From Opisthocomus hoazin (Eukaryota > Chordata > Aves > Opisthocomiformes > Opisthocomidae), in the NCBI RefSeq assembly GCF_030867145.1, contig NC_134443.1, positions 3,658,001 to 3,722,000 of the forward strand: DNA of 64,000 nt, in the 5' to 3' direction. Shown in pieces: positions 44,721 through 57,812 of this stretch (position 1 is its first letter; each line of letters starts with the position of its first letter). Below the pieces are notes generated by a model that was not told the origin of the DNA, ran no database searches, and was given only the letters and a program-made list of their open reading frames with translations. Both the position numbers and the translations under genes were made by a program.

Positions 44721-45411
44721 TTACTAACCACCTACAAACATCTGAGGAGCACTCATGTACTGCAGGGGAGCAGTGCTCTCAGACAAGCATATTGGGCCTT
44801 CTTTTTCCCTCAGAAGAGGGTCTCCTATGACAATAACTCATCTTTTTTTCTTAATGGAAGTAGGTTTCATGTGGGGCACAGGTCGACTTATCCTCGGCAA
44901 CATCTCCAATCTTGATGGATTGTGATCCTGATCATTGTTTGGTTCCACTTCTAGACCCTCATACCTATTGTACAACAGCATCTGGGAAGGCTGGGTAGTC
45001 ACAGAGGAGATGTGCCTGCTGCACCGGGCAGGAACTTGCTGCCATTCCCTGCTGTCCCTTAAGTCACCACATTCTGCCAGGTGGAGAGATGATAGGGAAT
45101 CCTCCGTAGCATGTGTCCTATCTGCCTGACAGGCCTGTCCCAGGGAAGGTAGGGTATGGTTCCAGGAGTCAACCTCCTTCTCAGACTCCCGGATACCCCT
45201 CAACCTACTCACCTCCTCCTGGAGCTAAGCCACTAAGTTCCTCTCCCTTGGTGTACTTCCCACAGGTGTGCTCACTGCTGGCATCTGGTACCGGTGGAGG
45301 AATAGGGCACAGCCTGCAGCTTGACGCCGAGGTAGCAGCATGTTCTCTCCGAAGCTCTGTCCACAAAGCTATGTCAGTCGCAGACATAGCCATCTGCCGG
45401 GTAGAGGCCAT
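44721..45411 (-). pseudogene. CR1-type LINE ORF1 fragment with a broken SGNH-hydrolase-like domain
   Basis: On the minus strand the translation from 45411 has a Cys-containing segment. It changes frame near 45208, continues through RLRGIRESEKEVDSW, SLSSLHLAECGDLRD and YNRYEGLEVEPNNDQ to a Lys-rich stretch at 44838, meets a TGA, and then continues in frame as VIVIGDPLLREKEGPICLSE. That last block resembles the IGDS start (block I) of the esterase-like domain in CR1/L2-type ORF1 proteins, with Pro in place of the catalytic Ser. At least one frameshift, one stop and the lost nucleophile make it a dead copy. ORF1 of these LINEs encodes an RNA-binding, esterase-like protein needed for retrotransposition. 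No reverse transcriptase follows. Family call from resemblance only. Confidence 0.7.
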
Positions 45412-48400
45412 TGCTCCCTGATCGAGCTGGCAGAGTTACAGGAGGTGCCCCTCCGTGCACCGCGCCAGAGCACTCCGCTGTGCATCGTGCCGGCACCAGA
45501 GATGCTTGCCTCAGCAGCCGAGCAGGCACCTGAAATTGCTAATGCAGCAGCAGGAGAGGAGAACATCCATCAAAGAGAAATGCAGGCTGTCATGGCAGTG
45601 CACATCCCTCAGAGCAGGACTGCAGGTAGACGCTGCCGGAGACACATGGCATGTAATAGAAAATAGATGTGTTTCCTGTGTGTGGAGAGACTTGCATTTA
45701 GACATCTCCATTTGCAAATGGAGTCCCAGCCCACAGGACAGACCTATGAGTTCTCCCCATCATCAGGACAATGCATCACAAAGATGGACGAGTCTGAAAC
45801 CTGTTCCCCAGCAAAGCTGTAGCATGTTCAGCAGCTGCGTTGACACCTCTGACCGGGGCAGTAGCCCGCTGCAAACATCCAGCTCTTTACCAGCATCCAA
45901 ATCCTTCACTGACTGTGCCCTCACCTTCCGGGCTGCCTTGGCTGCCTTCCTTTCTGTTTCATCTTCCGACAGGTTACTTGCTACATTTCTACTAGCCTAG
46001 GAACGGCATCCAGCAAGGCTCTTCCAAGTTCATTGCTATATTCTTCTACAGTTTTGCCTTTCCAGCAATGGCATTTCAAGGCTGATACAATTCCACACTG
46101 ACAGCACAGAGAAGGAAAGACAGCCCTTGCCTTGTTTATTCTGCAAACCAAAGTTTTCCAGCCTTACATGTCCCCAGCCCTTCTGCTGCAAGATTCAAGG
46201 AATTATCTAGTCTTTGAAATGAGGCAACTTCATAGCTTCTTACTTAAAGTTTCTCTCTAAGTCCTTTTCTTTTTTTTTTCCCCATTTTCTTTTCTTCTTT
46301 TTTTTCCTATTTATTATTAGCAGAAAGACCTGATAGATTATTGTACTGGAAATCGTAAATTTTGGAAAGTTTTAAAATTTACTGGAGATCAATAATCTGT
46401 TCACAGGGAGCAGCGGTACTGTTTGGGCTAGCCTTGACCAAACTCCAGAGGAAAACAGTTGTTCCGCACTTCACCAGGAAAGCAATCTCTGGCATGAAAC
46501 TGCAGCATTTCTGTCAACATCTGGTATTGGTGACTGATCACAAGAGCACCACCATTTTGGTCTCCTCAGTCATACCATTTTTCGGTACTGATTAGAAGAA
46601 CCAGATGCCTCTGAGGCCAGATATCAAAGTGCAGAAAGAGGAGTTTGCTGCCCAGTAGGGTGGGGTGTGTGCAGCTCACCCAGTGTCCTTGCCATTCCCT
46701 TTGGCACTTTCTGGTTTTATTGACCCGATTCTTTCTGTGCCACATTTGTCATCATTTCTGGTGCACGCAGAGCTGAGGTTTGTTGTCCTGAAGCAGTAGG
46801 GCTTGGTCATTTCAGAGAGTAGGCAATGCTCCACCTTTGTGGCGTAGGTAGAGATCTCCCAATCCTCACAGTAAGCTCATAGTCCTCTTCAGTAGAAATA
46901 TCAAGGCATCTTCTAGGAAGCAGGGTCCCAGTCTCCTCAGTCCTCATGTACACCCCAGCATCACATCTTTCCTTGGCAGGACATGACTAAGCACCTTTGT
47001 CAAGCCCTTAATGATGGCATTAAGGCAAAATAGTGTCCTTCTGCCACTTTGAAAGACTTTGCTCAGTAAATGAAGGAGAAGCTGTGAGGGAAAGCACAAA
47101 GGCAGAATGAGGTATTGAGTACTATCTGTGGCCTGCACAATGAAAGTCTGCCCTGTCCTAGGAGATGGGGGCAATTGGAGGCATCACAAGATCAAGAGCT
47201 GAGAAGAAACCCCCGTCCCTTCTGGGGCTGTGACTGATGCTACACGTCAGGGGCTTGTGCTAGCGCTGCCAGGGTGCTGGACTTTCAGGCCAGGCAAGTC
47301 ACTGAGCTCAGTGCCGTGAAGCACATTTGCATTTCTTCCCACTGTGGCAAACGCTTAAGAGGTTTTTGGCATGCCCATGGTGTCCTGAGAGCTTGAGTGT
47401 GCCTAAAATTTGGCAGTTGGGAGGGTGTCAGGGAGGGTCAGATATGCCTGTTTTCACCTTGGCTCCAGAAGCCCTTTGAATTCAGCCCCTGGCTGCTCAG
47501 TCCAACAGGTTTCTGTGTTTGCCCACTGTGCCTGTAGCTAAAGCAAATCTCAGATACACCAATGGACACACACAATACAAAAGAGAGCAGCGGATGAGGA
47601 AGGGAGCTGGATGCGTGTGTTTATCACTCATAGTAGCCAGCTCTGAAATGGGTTCACACTAGACTGTGCCTTGCAGTGCACAATCCTTGCACAGAGTGCA
47701 CGCATATCACAAAGATTCCTGCCTTATTAAAAATCATAACCCACATGAATTAACTCTTCTAGTGTCTGTTCCCTATACACCCACAATCATCAGCTAAGAC
47801 AACATATAACAGCTTGATATCAGGCTCTCAACAGATCACTGAGGTAAGCCAAGACAGAAACAGCTTTTTCTGCAACATCCCTTTGACTCTAATCCCTGTA
47901 TGTTTAATCCACATTGATACCATGGAAGCTCTACACAAGGCATGAACAATACTGTAGGGACCAACGGGAACTGGGAGTCTGCAAGATCTTATAAATCAGC
48001 GCAGAATCAGTGAAGTCCTGCAACACCACCAAAAGGAGCCAGCTAGTTAAACCTGACCCACGTGCCAGAGACTCAGGTCTTCAGATGGTTGATTACTGCT
48101 CTATCTCCTAGGAAATAAATCTCTTAGAAGGCAAAGGGCTGGCTGTCACTGGATGATGCAGAACCATGCTGCCTGGCAGGGAACTGCAGAGCTTTATTAC
48201 AAATGATGGGCATGTGGTTTTCTGATGGGAATTTGCTCTCAAAAGCACGAACAAAAAAACCCAAACAAATCCACTGCTGTGTGCATCACTCCAGAGAAGA
48301 CAAGGAACCTATTTAAAGAAGGAATTTTTCAGTCATGAAGATCCAGGGACAGCATTAGTCAGATGGAAAACACACCAAGCAAGGTCTCAGGCAAAGGCCA

Positions 48401-50248
48401 GTCGAAAATCCTTGTTGTGCCTTGCACAGATTCCATCAGCTCTGGCAAACTGCCAGGGAGCAGAGAGGGAGAACAGCCAGAGCTGAGCATAACACGTCAC
48501 ATCAGCAACAGGGGAATTGATACACTCCACAATAATGGACAAATTAGCCAGTACTTTGAACGATTATGATATAACAGGGGAGAACCAAGTGGCTTCAGAG
48601 GACAATGGCATAACACACAGTTATAACAACATTATCATCAGTAGGGTTTTTATGGGCTGAAAGGGTTGCTTGGGCTAGGGAGCTTATGTCCTGAGACAAT
48701 GTGGAGGCTAGACACACATCCAGCTGTGCGTGGTAGATCTAGAAGGATCTTCCACTGGAGCAAGTACTATTTTCCCAGGAGCAATGGAGGCATTTCTGAC
48801 TGAGATGAAACTTGAGTGATCCAAAAGGTATAATGGCAATGCCCGATTACTCCTTTAACTCATGACAAGGTCCCTGTGGCTACTGGCTGCTCCCCTACTC
48901 TGGCCTCATGGTTTCCTCCTTGACCTTGTTGGGTGGCAAGCCTTATCTCATCTCAGACAAACTTCTAGCATGAGCAGCCCTAGGTCTGCCAACTGCTCTG
49001 GGATCCTGAAAGCTTGCAAGCAGTTCCTGTCTGCTTTGTCCTCCAGGAATATGAAGGTGCTCTGAACACACGCATCACTTGCAAGGCATTAACCGTCTCT
49101 TGGAGACGGACATTTTTGGTCAGAATGGATTTAAAGGATAAAGTCCAATAGTAACAAGGGCTGCAGCATCTCCTTCCAAGACTCTTACACCGTGCTCAGT
49201 CATGGAAAATTAAATCAGAGCACTTCTCGTAAGACAGCGAACTCTTATCTCCAGATGATGGAGAACTCAATCTATAAGGTCATTTTTCAACTAGCTCATT
49301 AGCTTCCTTGGTAAAGTCATGCACCTTTTTGCCAATCTTGCTTCAGCTTCCAGCTGTAAAAGTGGGATGGTGTCTCCATTGCAGCCAGCACCCGCCAGAA
49401 AGCACTTGTGGACAGGCAGAGTCTGATTCTGGCTTCACTGAGAATATGAGATAGCAGCTTTTTGCATACCTGATTGGCATCTGAAACAGAGCTCTCCTCA
49501 AGGTTCGCCAGAAAAAAATTGTTGCATAGAGGCTGGACGTTCTGAAATGAGTGTGTTAGGATATGGGATCTCACTTGTCCATTAATATTACTGGCACAGG
49601 AAAACTGGAGATTAGTGCAACTTCATCAGAAGTTTCTTCCTAATGGGCTGTATAACCCCTTTTATGTCTGTACAAGGCATTGATCTGAAAGGGATGGAGC
49701 ACAAGGAAAGCCTCACGGGACCAGGAGGACGGTGTTCTCCAGCATCACTCCTTTCTTGGTATAAAAAGGCCTCTAACACAGAGAAAACGAAGAGCTCACC
49801 TCTCTCAGCCGTTTCAGTGCCTGGGATCAGACGGGCTCCCCAAGGATCCAAAGAGTAACTGGTGCTTAATTTAGAAACACCTGGAGGGACAAGACTCATT
49901 TATCCTCGTCAGCAGGTGAACTTTAACTGCTGAAATCTAATGGACATAAGAACAGATTTCAAAGTGTCAAAGAAAAGTTACCTTATCAGGGAGCATTCAC
50001 AAACGCAATAATTTTTCAGAGATGCGAGATAAAACAGAAAAACAGAGGTTATTTTTAGGGGAAATTAATCTCTTCTTTCTCCACCATCTCTCTCGGATAT
50101 AACTCACGGGTGGAGTTTGGAGAATTCCTTGCGTAGAAAAAAGATGTTTCTGGACTAAACTACTGCCAGTATTGCAAAGCAATGAAATGACAGTAACTTA
50201 CAGACACTTACTAATAAGTTAGAACTTGTTTCTTCAAGATTTTTGCAG
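45412..50248. other. Unassigned non-coding sequence
   Basis: A 181-codon plus-strand frame (45455-46000) partly faces the ORF1 relic and has no recognisable domain. A T-rich tract lies near 46265-46315. Other frames are under 100 codons. I see no RNA gene or transposon end. Confidence 0.4.
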
Positions 50249-50385
50249 TGTACTGGTTTTGGCTGTTATAGAGTTAATTTTCTTCATATTTTTCTTCCAT
50301 ACAGTAGCTGGTATGGTACCACATTTTGGATTTGTGACCAAAACAGTGTTGATAACACAGGGATGTTTTAGTTACAGCTGAACAG
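50249..50385 (+). mobile_element. 5' end of an ERVL-like LTR, truncated
   Basis: Starts tgtactggttttggctgtta, followed by tagagttaattttcttcat and acagtgttgataacacaggg, the U3 start of an avian ERVL LTR related to the one at 28286-28680. Resemblance fades after about 50385 and no LTR end is found. The next 200 bp (50386-50584) are unassigned. Confidence 0.65.
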
Positions 50386-50584
50386 CAAACAGCTTATTTC
50401 TGTTTTGGCATTGGAATGGAAGTTAATGTTTTCCTGACAGCGGATACCAACAAGCTCCATCCCAGCCCATGAGCAATGTGATGGAGTTTCCTGGCAACTT
50501 GACATACGAAAAGTCATCTTTTCTGGCATCTTTGAAAGGTATCAGATGGAAGTCTAATATCTGAGCAATCCTGCACTATCAGTG

Positions 50585-51368
50585 CGTCCCTTCTTCCCAC
50601 ACTCAGCTTCACTCCCAATTTCTCTGCCTCCTCTCTACAAGCGGTGCAGGGGGACAGGGAATGGGGGGGGGGGGTGGGGAGCATAGGGTCCCACCCACAG
50701 GAGACAGTCATTCACGAACTTCTCCAGTGTGGGTCCTTCCCACGGGCTGCAGTTCTTCCTAAACTGCTCCAGCGTTGGTCCTTTCCATGGGGTGCAGTCC
50801 TTCAGGAACAGATTGCTCCAGCGTGGGTCCCCCGCAGGGTCACAAGTCCTGCCAGCAAACCTGATCCAGCAGGGGCTCCTCTCCATAGGGCCGAAGGTCC
50901 TGCCAGGAGCCTGCTCCAGTGCGGCTCTCCACAGGGTCACAGCTTCCTTCGGGCATCCATCTGCTCCAGCATGGGGCCCTCCACAAGCTGCCAGGTGGAG
51001 ATCTGCTCTACTGTGGACCACCACGGGCTTCAGGGGAATGTCTGCTCCAGCACCTGAAGCACCTCCTCCCTCTCCTTTTTGACTGACCTTGGTGCCTGCA
51101 GAGTTGTTCCTCTCACATATTCTCACTCCTCTCTTCTGGCTGCTGTTGTGTGGGGGAGGGGGGGGGGGGGGTTCCCGTTCTTAAATATGTTATCACAGAG
51201 GCACTACCAACATCGCTGATGGACTCAGCTTTGGCCAGCGGTGGGTCCCTCTTGGAGCTGGCTAGAACAGACTCCGTCCAACATGGTGGGCAGCTTCTGG
51301 CATCTTCTCACAGAAGCCACTCCTGCAGCTCCCCCACCACTAAAACCTTGCCACATAAAGCCAGTACA
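50585..51368 (-). mobile_element. LTR fragment related to the solo LTR at 40.5 kb, opposite orientation
   Basis: On the minus strand it starts with TGTACTGGCTTTATGTGGCA at 51368. It runs through the U3 (TATA-like ATATTTAAGAA near 51185) and the same ctggagcag minisatellite type, which appears on the plus strand as ctgctccagcgtgggtcc repeats. It continues to GGGAAGAAGGGACG near 50585, where the match to the 40.5-kb LTR stops. The 3' third is missing. G-runs lie at 50665-50676 and 51157-51170. No target duplication can be tested because one end is lost. Confidence 0.75.
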
Positions 51369-54300
51369 TGGGCTTATTAATAACTCTGTAAAATTCTATG
51401 GCTTGTCTTCTACTTGTGGCCAGACCACATGATCTTGTGTTTAATACCAGATATCTCTGCAGGCACCCAGCTCATCTACAGTGCTGGAGGGCAGTAATTT
51501 GGGTCATTTTCCTGCATTTGTCCACCTTTCCCTGGAGTTTCTCATTATGCTGCCAGAGTCCAGATGTCACAAATGCAGCAGTATCTGTTAGTGCCTAGAA
51601 AAATCCACCTGTTTTTGCTAAAGACCTTTCGGAGACCATCAGTCTCCCAGCCATTCACCACCTATAATTTAATACAAGTTGAATTACTCAGGATGCGTCA
51701 TTGCAACATTACTGCTGGAATGGCCAAAGCAATGGAAAGTCCCTTGAACAGAGGCGTAATGTGACAGGTTTGCACTGATAAGTGACTGCTTTCTTCTTCT
51801 CTTGCAGCTGGAGGAGATTGTCACCTAAGAAACATGATAGCAAGGCAGAGTTGATAAGAGTGCAAGCTGGTTGAGGATCCAGACAGGCAGCCCCTGCAGA
51901 CCGGAGTGGGATGCCCAGATGGAAACATGCTTCAATTTCTCTTCTCAGACTGAGACATTTCAGATAAAGCCCTTATCTGTAGCTTTCTCTAATCAATATG
52001 ATGCTACAGTCTCATTCTTAGAGCACAGCAGGGGCAGGAATCTAGGCAATTGTTCTATCACATCATTCACTACAGCCAAAGGCAGCTGGGTTTTTCCACC
52101 CAAAGGTAAGTTTGGTAGGTGCAGCCGTGTCCCATTTCCATGTGGTCACTGCCAGGTTTTAGCTTTGTGGTGTGCCACCACACCAGGTAGGCTGAGGATG
52201 TCAGCCCGCCCAGCCAGCCTGGGGATGCCTGCAAGCAGATCCATGGAGGTAAAGGTACAAATGCCCTGGGCACTCTGCTGGCTGCTGTGGGGGCCGGTGC
52301 AGCCCTCGAACATAACCCGTGATTATTCCCTCTCCACCCAGAGACCTGAAAGCGTATTTGCAAATGGTCCGGGGCCTTTTCTGCCTACCTTTGGACATGA
52401 GAGGGCAGCAAAATGCTCCTTTTGAAGCAAGGGAAAGCAGGTAGGCGGAAGCGCGTGAGGTCTCCATTTGGGGATGTTTTGCTGATTGCTGTGAAAAATT
52501 TAAGCCAGAATTAATTTACGTTGCTCTTACAAGAAGGGCTTACTGCAGCCAAAATGTTTGGAGCAGAGCCCCAAACCGTGAATCTGCTCCCACCAGATAC
52601 TCCCAAAAGTCAGGCCTTTTAAAAGATTTGTTGTAGATGATGCTTGTGTTTCGGGTGCCAGCTCCCAGCCTGGCAAATACCAGTCCCCTACTTGAAGTGC
52701 AGCCGTGGGCTTCCATCTCCACTAGTAAATTAAGGAGTGACAGATGTTCCTTGACACAGGGACTCTGTCATCCTCAGTACTACATCATTTGAACAGTTCC
52801 CAGCATGGTTTTGGTCATACCATGCCAGCCAGCTCTCTCTCAAATAATTTCCAGGCACAGGGAAGGGACTTCTCCCAAGAGGCTCTGGTTGGGGACATCC
52901 TACTCTGAAGAGAGTTTAATGGCATAGATACAAACCCCACCATTACAGTTTAGCCTCCATACCCGAGAGTGGTGCCAGGCATGTTTAATTTTCTAATACA
53001 GATGTGCTAATGCCACCGCATTCCAGCACCCATCCTCAGCAGCATTGTGATTCCCAGTCTGCGTAGAGCCAATTTCAGAGCCTCAATGCCTCTTGCTGCC
53101 CCTCCTGTAGGGATGCAGAAGCTCTGCTGAGCCCTTATCACTAGGGCTGTCAAGCCCATTGGCGAGAGTCACCTATCCAAATTTAGACAACCTCAAAGTA
53201 GATGTCTCCAATGAGCTCATCAGGTTTTGGTCCCTTTATAGCCAGTAGCATGAAACAGGAATGACTCACACAGCAGTAGACACCTGTCCCAGCATGAGCT
53301 GACTCAGCTTCAGGAGGTACCTCTTGCTCTTCACCACCCTGCACTGCTCAAACACTGATCTCCAAGGTTCAGATGCTGAAATTCAAGCAAATGTAACCCC
53401 TTCCCTGGAGCAACATTGCCCAGAACTGCTGACTGCTCACATCCTTTCTGTGAAGACTCAAAGTCCTACAGATGTTCCATTGACACAATAACTAGGGCTT
53501 AATTTGCTCTCCATGACCCACTGGGATGAGCTTCCCCAATCACACACCCCATATTTGTTCATAAACCTCATTTTCTCAAGACAGGCTAAAAACTAAGGAG
53601 AAAATATAACCACCAGGAAGTTCAACTAAAAGCACTACAAATCCTTTCTTAGTTGATGCAGCAGAAAATAGAGTTGCTTGCACACGCAGGCCGCTCGTGC
53701 TTTAAAAAAATCTTAACTGCCTGGAATGTATTTGTATTGTAGCTGAGAAAACACTGCTTCCCTTGCTGAAAACCTGTGTAAATGCAACCTTTTGCTCAGG
53801 ACGTGTAATGGAGAAGCACGAACCCACCAGGTGGCTGCAGCGTTGACAACACGTAGAGTTCATTCAACCCTCCGCATTCCTCCTGGGATTTCTGCAAGCA
53901 GGCAAGATGCAGAGCTTCGTAGCAGCAAAGGGAGGCAGGTCGTATCCAACCCTACAGGGGACAGCACTCAAAACAGAGAATAATCAGAGGTGGACTTTCA
54001 AATCCAGGGAAAAGCCACCCTGAGGCACAGAGGTGGTAGGAAACTCATTCATGAGGCCAGATCTGCTCTAGTTTTAGGCTGAAGTCAAGCTGATGACTGC
54101 AGCTGATCTCTGGATACAGATCTGTATCATCCTGCCAGCACAAAGAGGCCAGATTTTCAGATCTGCAGACAAAAATTATTAGAGCTGAGACCATGCTCAT
54201 CGAAGTGCTCTGGTGTTTGTAGGTAAGTGCTAGCTCTTTCAGTGTTGCTGCTGTTGTCATTTTATTAGCTTGCTGCAATCTGGTGGGGTTTTTTCCTATA

Positions 54301-57300
54301 TTTGACTGTTTATAATTAGCCCTCTGGGTCTGCTATTCTCTCAATTTCTTTATCTGTTTCCTGACAGTTTTGGAGATGGCTCCATTTTAAATATATACTC
54401 TGCTTTAAGAAAAGAAACTCTTCTCCAGCTCTCTTTGAAGCTCAGCTCTCTGGGGAGAGTGCCAGTAGACAGGCTTTAGGCTCAAAGAATATGTGTAATA
54501 AGGGACAATTAGGTGGCAGCAAACATTTAATTATCAAATGTATTGGTACTTCTTACACTGCCTGAAGTTAAGCAGGTGCCTTATACACAGGATCCTTCAA
54601 ATATCAAATGTGAAAAATGTTTCAGAGCAAAACCAAATGAGCTTATGAATACATTTAGGCTATAAATTAGGCAGAGGTTTTTAGCATAAGCCTGAAACAG
54701 GCTTCACATTGCATTAGCATCTGCAGGGGGACAGCTTCATAGGTTAACATGGGAGACTGCACACCCTGTCCTGTTGTAGAGAGGACCAGCTCCTGCCTGT
54801 ACCGTGTTTGGGAAATGCCCCAGTCAGATGCCACTGACGTCGAGATACCAGGGTCCTGCTCATACCAGTGGGGTTGCCAAAACCCACTTCAGCTGAACGG
54901 ATTAGCTGAGGCTGAAGCCACCAGAATAGGTGTCTTACCTTGTCCTGGTCACCAGTGCCACTCGCTCTCTCTCGCTGGGCAGTGGTAAAAACACACCAAT
55001 TCTTGAGACTCGTAAACTTGTCTCACCTGTAAAGAGCCACAGACTCTCTCATCAGCCTTTATTGACAAAGGGACACACTTCTTTTGGTTTCATGTGTAGG
55101 ATGGGATCAAACTTGGTGGAGAAGCTCTGAGCAAATCCCCAGTAATCCTTTCAAAGCCAGTGGGAAAGCAGGCTTGCTTGGGTGCTGTTCATCTGTTGGA
55201 CATTCCCCTGAACTGTCTGACTCTCTCCGCTAATGGGAGAATTCCCAGTAGCTGAATTTTATAGTTCATCTGGGAACTTCTGTTCTTGCATCTTGCAAGG
55301 AACAGCACATCCTCTGTACAGAGGGACAGGCATTACACATGCACATCCTGCCTCCTAAATCTACACTAGCTCCCAGTGCTACATACTTCAGGAGCTCTGT
55401 GTCCCGCACTTTCTTTTTCCAGTCTCAGGATGGAGATGTACTTCTTGTGCTCCAGCTCAAGCCAATGGTCTCCTCATTCCTTGCAAAACAGTCCCTGTGC
55501 CTGGGAACCCCAGCTATTTTGAACTTTCCCCCTCTTTTGATTCTGCCTCCTTCATCATTTCAGGCACAAAACCTGGCCCGAATGCCCCCACACGGGTGGC
55601 ATGTGACAGGAGGGAGGGTGTAAGGGACTGCCTGGTGTTTGCTTCCTCCCTGGAGCTCTCTGCTGCTCTGTTTCACAAATGTCAAAGCTAGGGGCCTCTT
55701 TCCAACATCAGGTTTCCTGCAAGCTATCAAATCAAATCACATCCAGATCTTGTGTCATTCATAGGCAAAGCAAGGGGTTGTTTGTTCATTTGGTTTTGCT
55801 TTTTTATTTTTTTTCAATTGTCAACTCAATTTGGGCTTTAAAAATCGCACCGTGGTGGGGAACACTCACCTATCTTCTGATGGAGCATGGCTGCTGCTTC
55901 CAATGCCTCATCTCCTCTTCAACTTTCCAAATCTCCTTCCCAGGCAGCTTCTCTTCACCCCCTTCCCAGGGAAAAAAAACAAATACAAGCCACTGCCTCA
56001 CAGGTAGGTGGTCTCAAACCTTGCTTTTCAGACCCAGATGGAAGTTGTCTGAGGCACTAAGGCCTAAATGGGCTCATTTTCCTGTGGTGCTCCCTTTGGT
56101 GCTGCGCACATAGCAAGGTCTCTCCTCTGTCTGCTTTCTGCTGGTTCAGATACACACAGTTCCCAGAGAGGAAAATCCCTTGGAGACAGTGGACAAGGGA
56201 CACTTGCTCGTGGCTGGAGAGTGAAACTAACGCCAGTGTTAATTCCGCTTACAGGATGGAATTGGCAGGAGAGCAACCGAATCTTCCGTCCAGCTCTAAA
56301 GTGCTCTCAAAGTGGTCTAATTTATCACTGCAGCAGCAGCCATTCAAATGCTCTCCCAGCTCTCTGATTTTGCAATCTGGTGATAAGATTACCTCATATT
56401 AGCAGATGAGTCCAAGTTCTTTGTCTGTGTCCAATTCTTCAGTCCTCACCAGATATTGCAGTTGCACTTAGCCCTTTCAGCTGCTGCACCATGGGCGGCT
56501 CTGACAGGCACACACTCTAGGCTTTGTGGTTCAAACCACCATGCCTTCTTAGAGGAGATTTCTGTCTGCCCGGGGCATGTGGGTGTGAGCTTGATCTTCA
56601 AGGAGAAAATGGCACTGGTAGGTTGTGCTGGCTGCTTCTCTTCCTGTGCCCTGGTGACAGAGGAGCAGAGAGGAGCAAGGGATCTGCCTCTTTCCTTGAA
56701 GCAATAAAGATTCATACGTAGAGTCCTTGTCTCAGTCCCCAAGAGCAGACAAATGTTATACTAGGAGAAACGGGTCTGTCCAGGATGTGCCATATGCTGC
56801 ACTGCATACAGGAGAGCAGAGATTTTGGGGCACCTGTCAATACATCCAGCCAAGGAGAGGACATGCGAGGTTGGAAGACTGGATGTAGAAGTGTAGGATA
56901 GGGAGGGTGGGGGGACAAGGACTGGGTGAGGAAGAGGGAGGAGGATTTGAATGCTGAAGGTTGGGCTTTTTTGTAAACAGTGCATGGACCAAACATCTCA
57001 GTCTTTGTCCCCGGCACTCTGCTGGCATCATTCACGTGCCCTTCAGTGGGAGCAACCGTTCACTAAATCTAACTTGGAGTGGGATTTAGCCTGTATGATT
57101 TTAGGTGTGGTTCAGCTGATCAGATGGATATGTCTGACCAAGTGAGATGGCTCAACAGGTCCCACTGACTGACAGCCGGCACCTTTGGATATACCTTCAT
57201 TCAGACATACAGAGCTAGATTTAGTTGCTGAAACATCAGCAGCTAGCCTCACTCCAAATGCCTAATAGTACCCGAGACATCCTGACCATGGCAGCAGCTG

Positions 57301-57790
57301 GAGGTCTGAGCTGCACCATTCTCTCTGCTTCTGCCAGACTCCTGCTATGCAATTTACACTGCAAGCTCAGAAGGAACATGCAGACGATAGACAGAACAGG
57401 ACAGTCCCTCCCACGCTCACAGGGGACCACCAGCAAAATGAACCCACCATGTCCACATAATCTCAGGGCCTTCTGAGCTATAGAGCGAGGATTTGTTGGA
57501 AATCCAGTTTTCCAGCTTTCATCTTGAGTTTGCTCATGTTTACCCATATTTCTGCTTACATCCTTTGAGGAGGCAAAAAAAAGCAAAAAAAAAAAAAAAA
57601 AGGAGAAACAGATGAGCATTTGGGAGCAGAAACTACCAATGCATCAATGTCTGATGTAGGAAAGAGATGACTGGAAGAGATACAGAGGGATGATGAGATG
57701 CATGCAGACCAAGGGACACATGGCTCTGACTGGAGTCACTGGGGTCCAGGGTACCTCATCAACCCTCTCCATCCTTTGAACAACCTCCAA
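51369..57790. other. Unassigned non-coding sequence
   Basis: The longest frame is 184 codons (plus, 51871-52425) and has no recognisable domain. An A run of 17 lies at 57585-57601. Splice-like signals occur but no exon can be defended. Confidence 0.4.
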
Positions 57791-57812
57791 CACACACACA
57801 CACACACACACA
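57791..57812. repeat. (CA)11 microsatellite
   Basis: Eleven uninterrupted CA dinucleotides, likely to be polymorphic in length. Confidence 0.95.
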
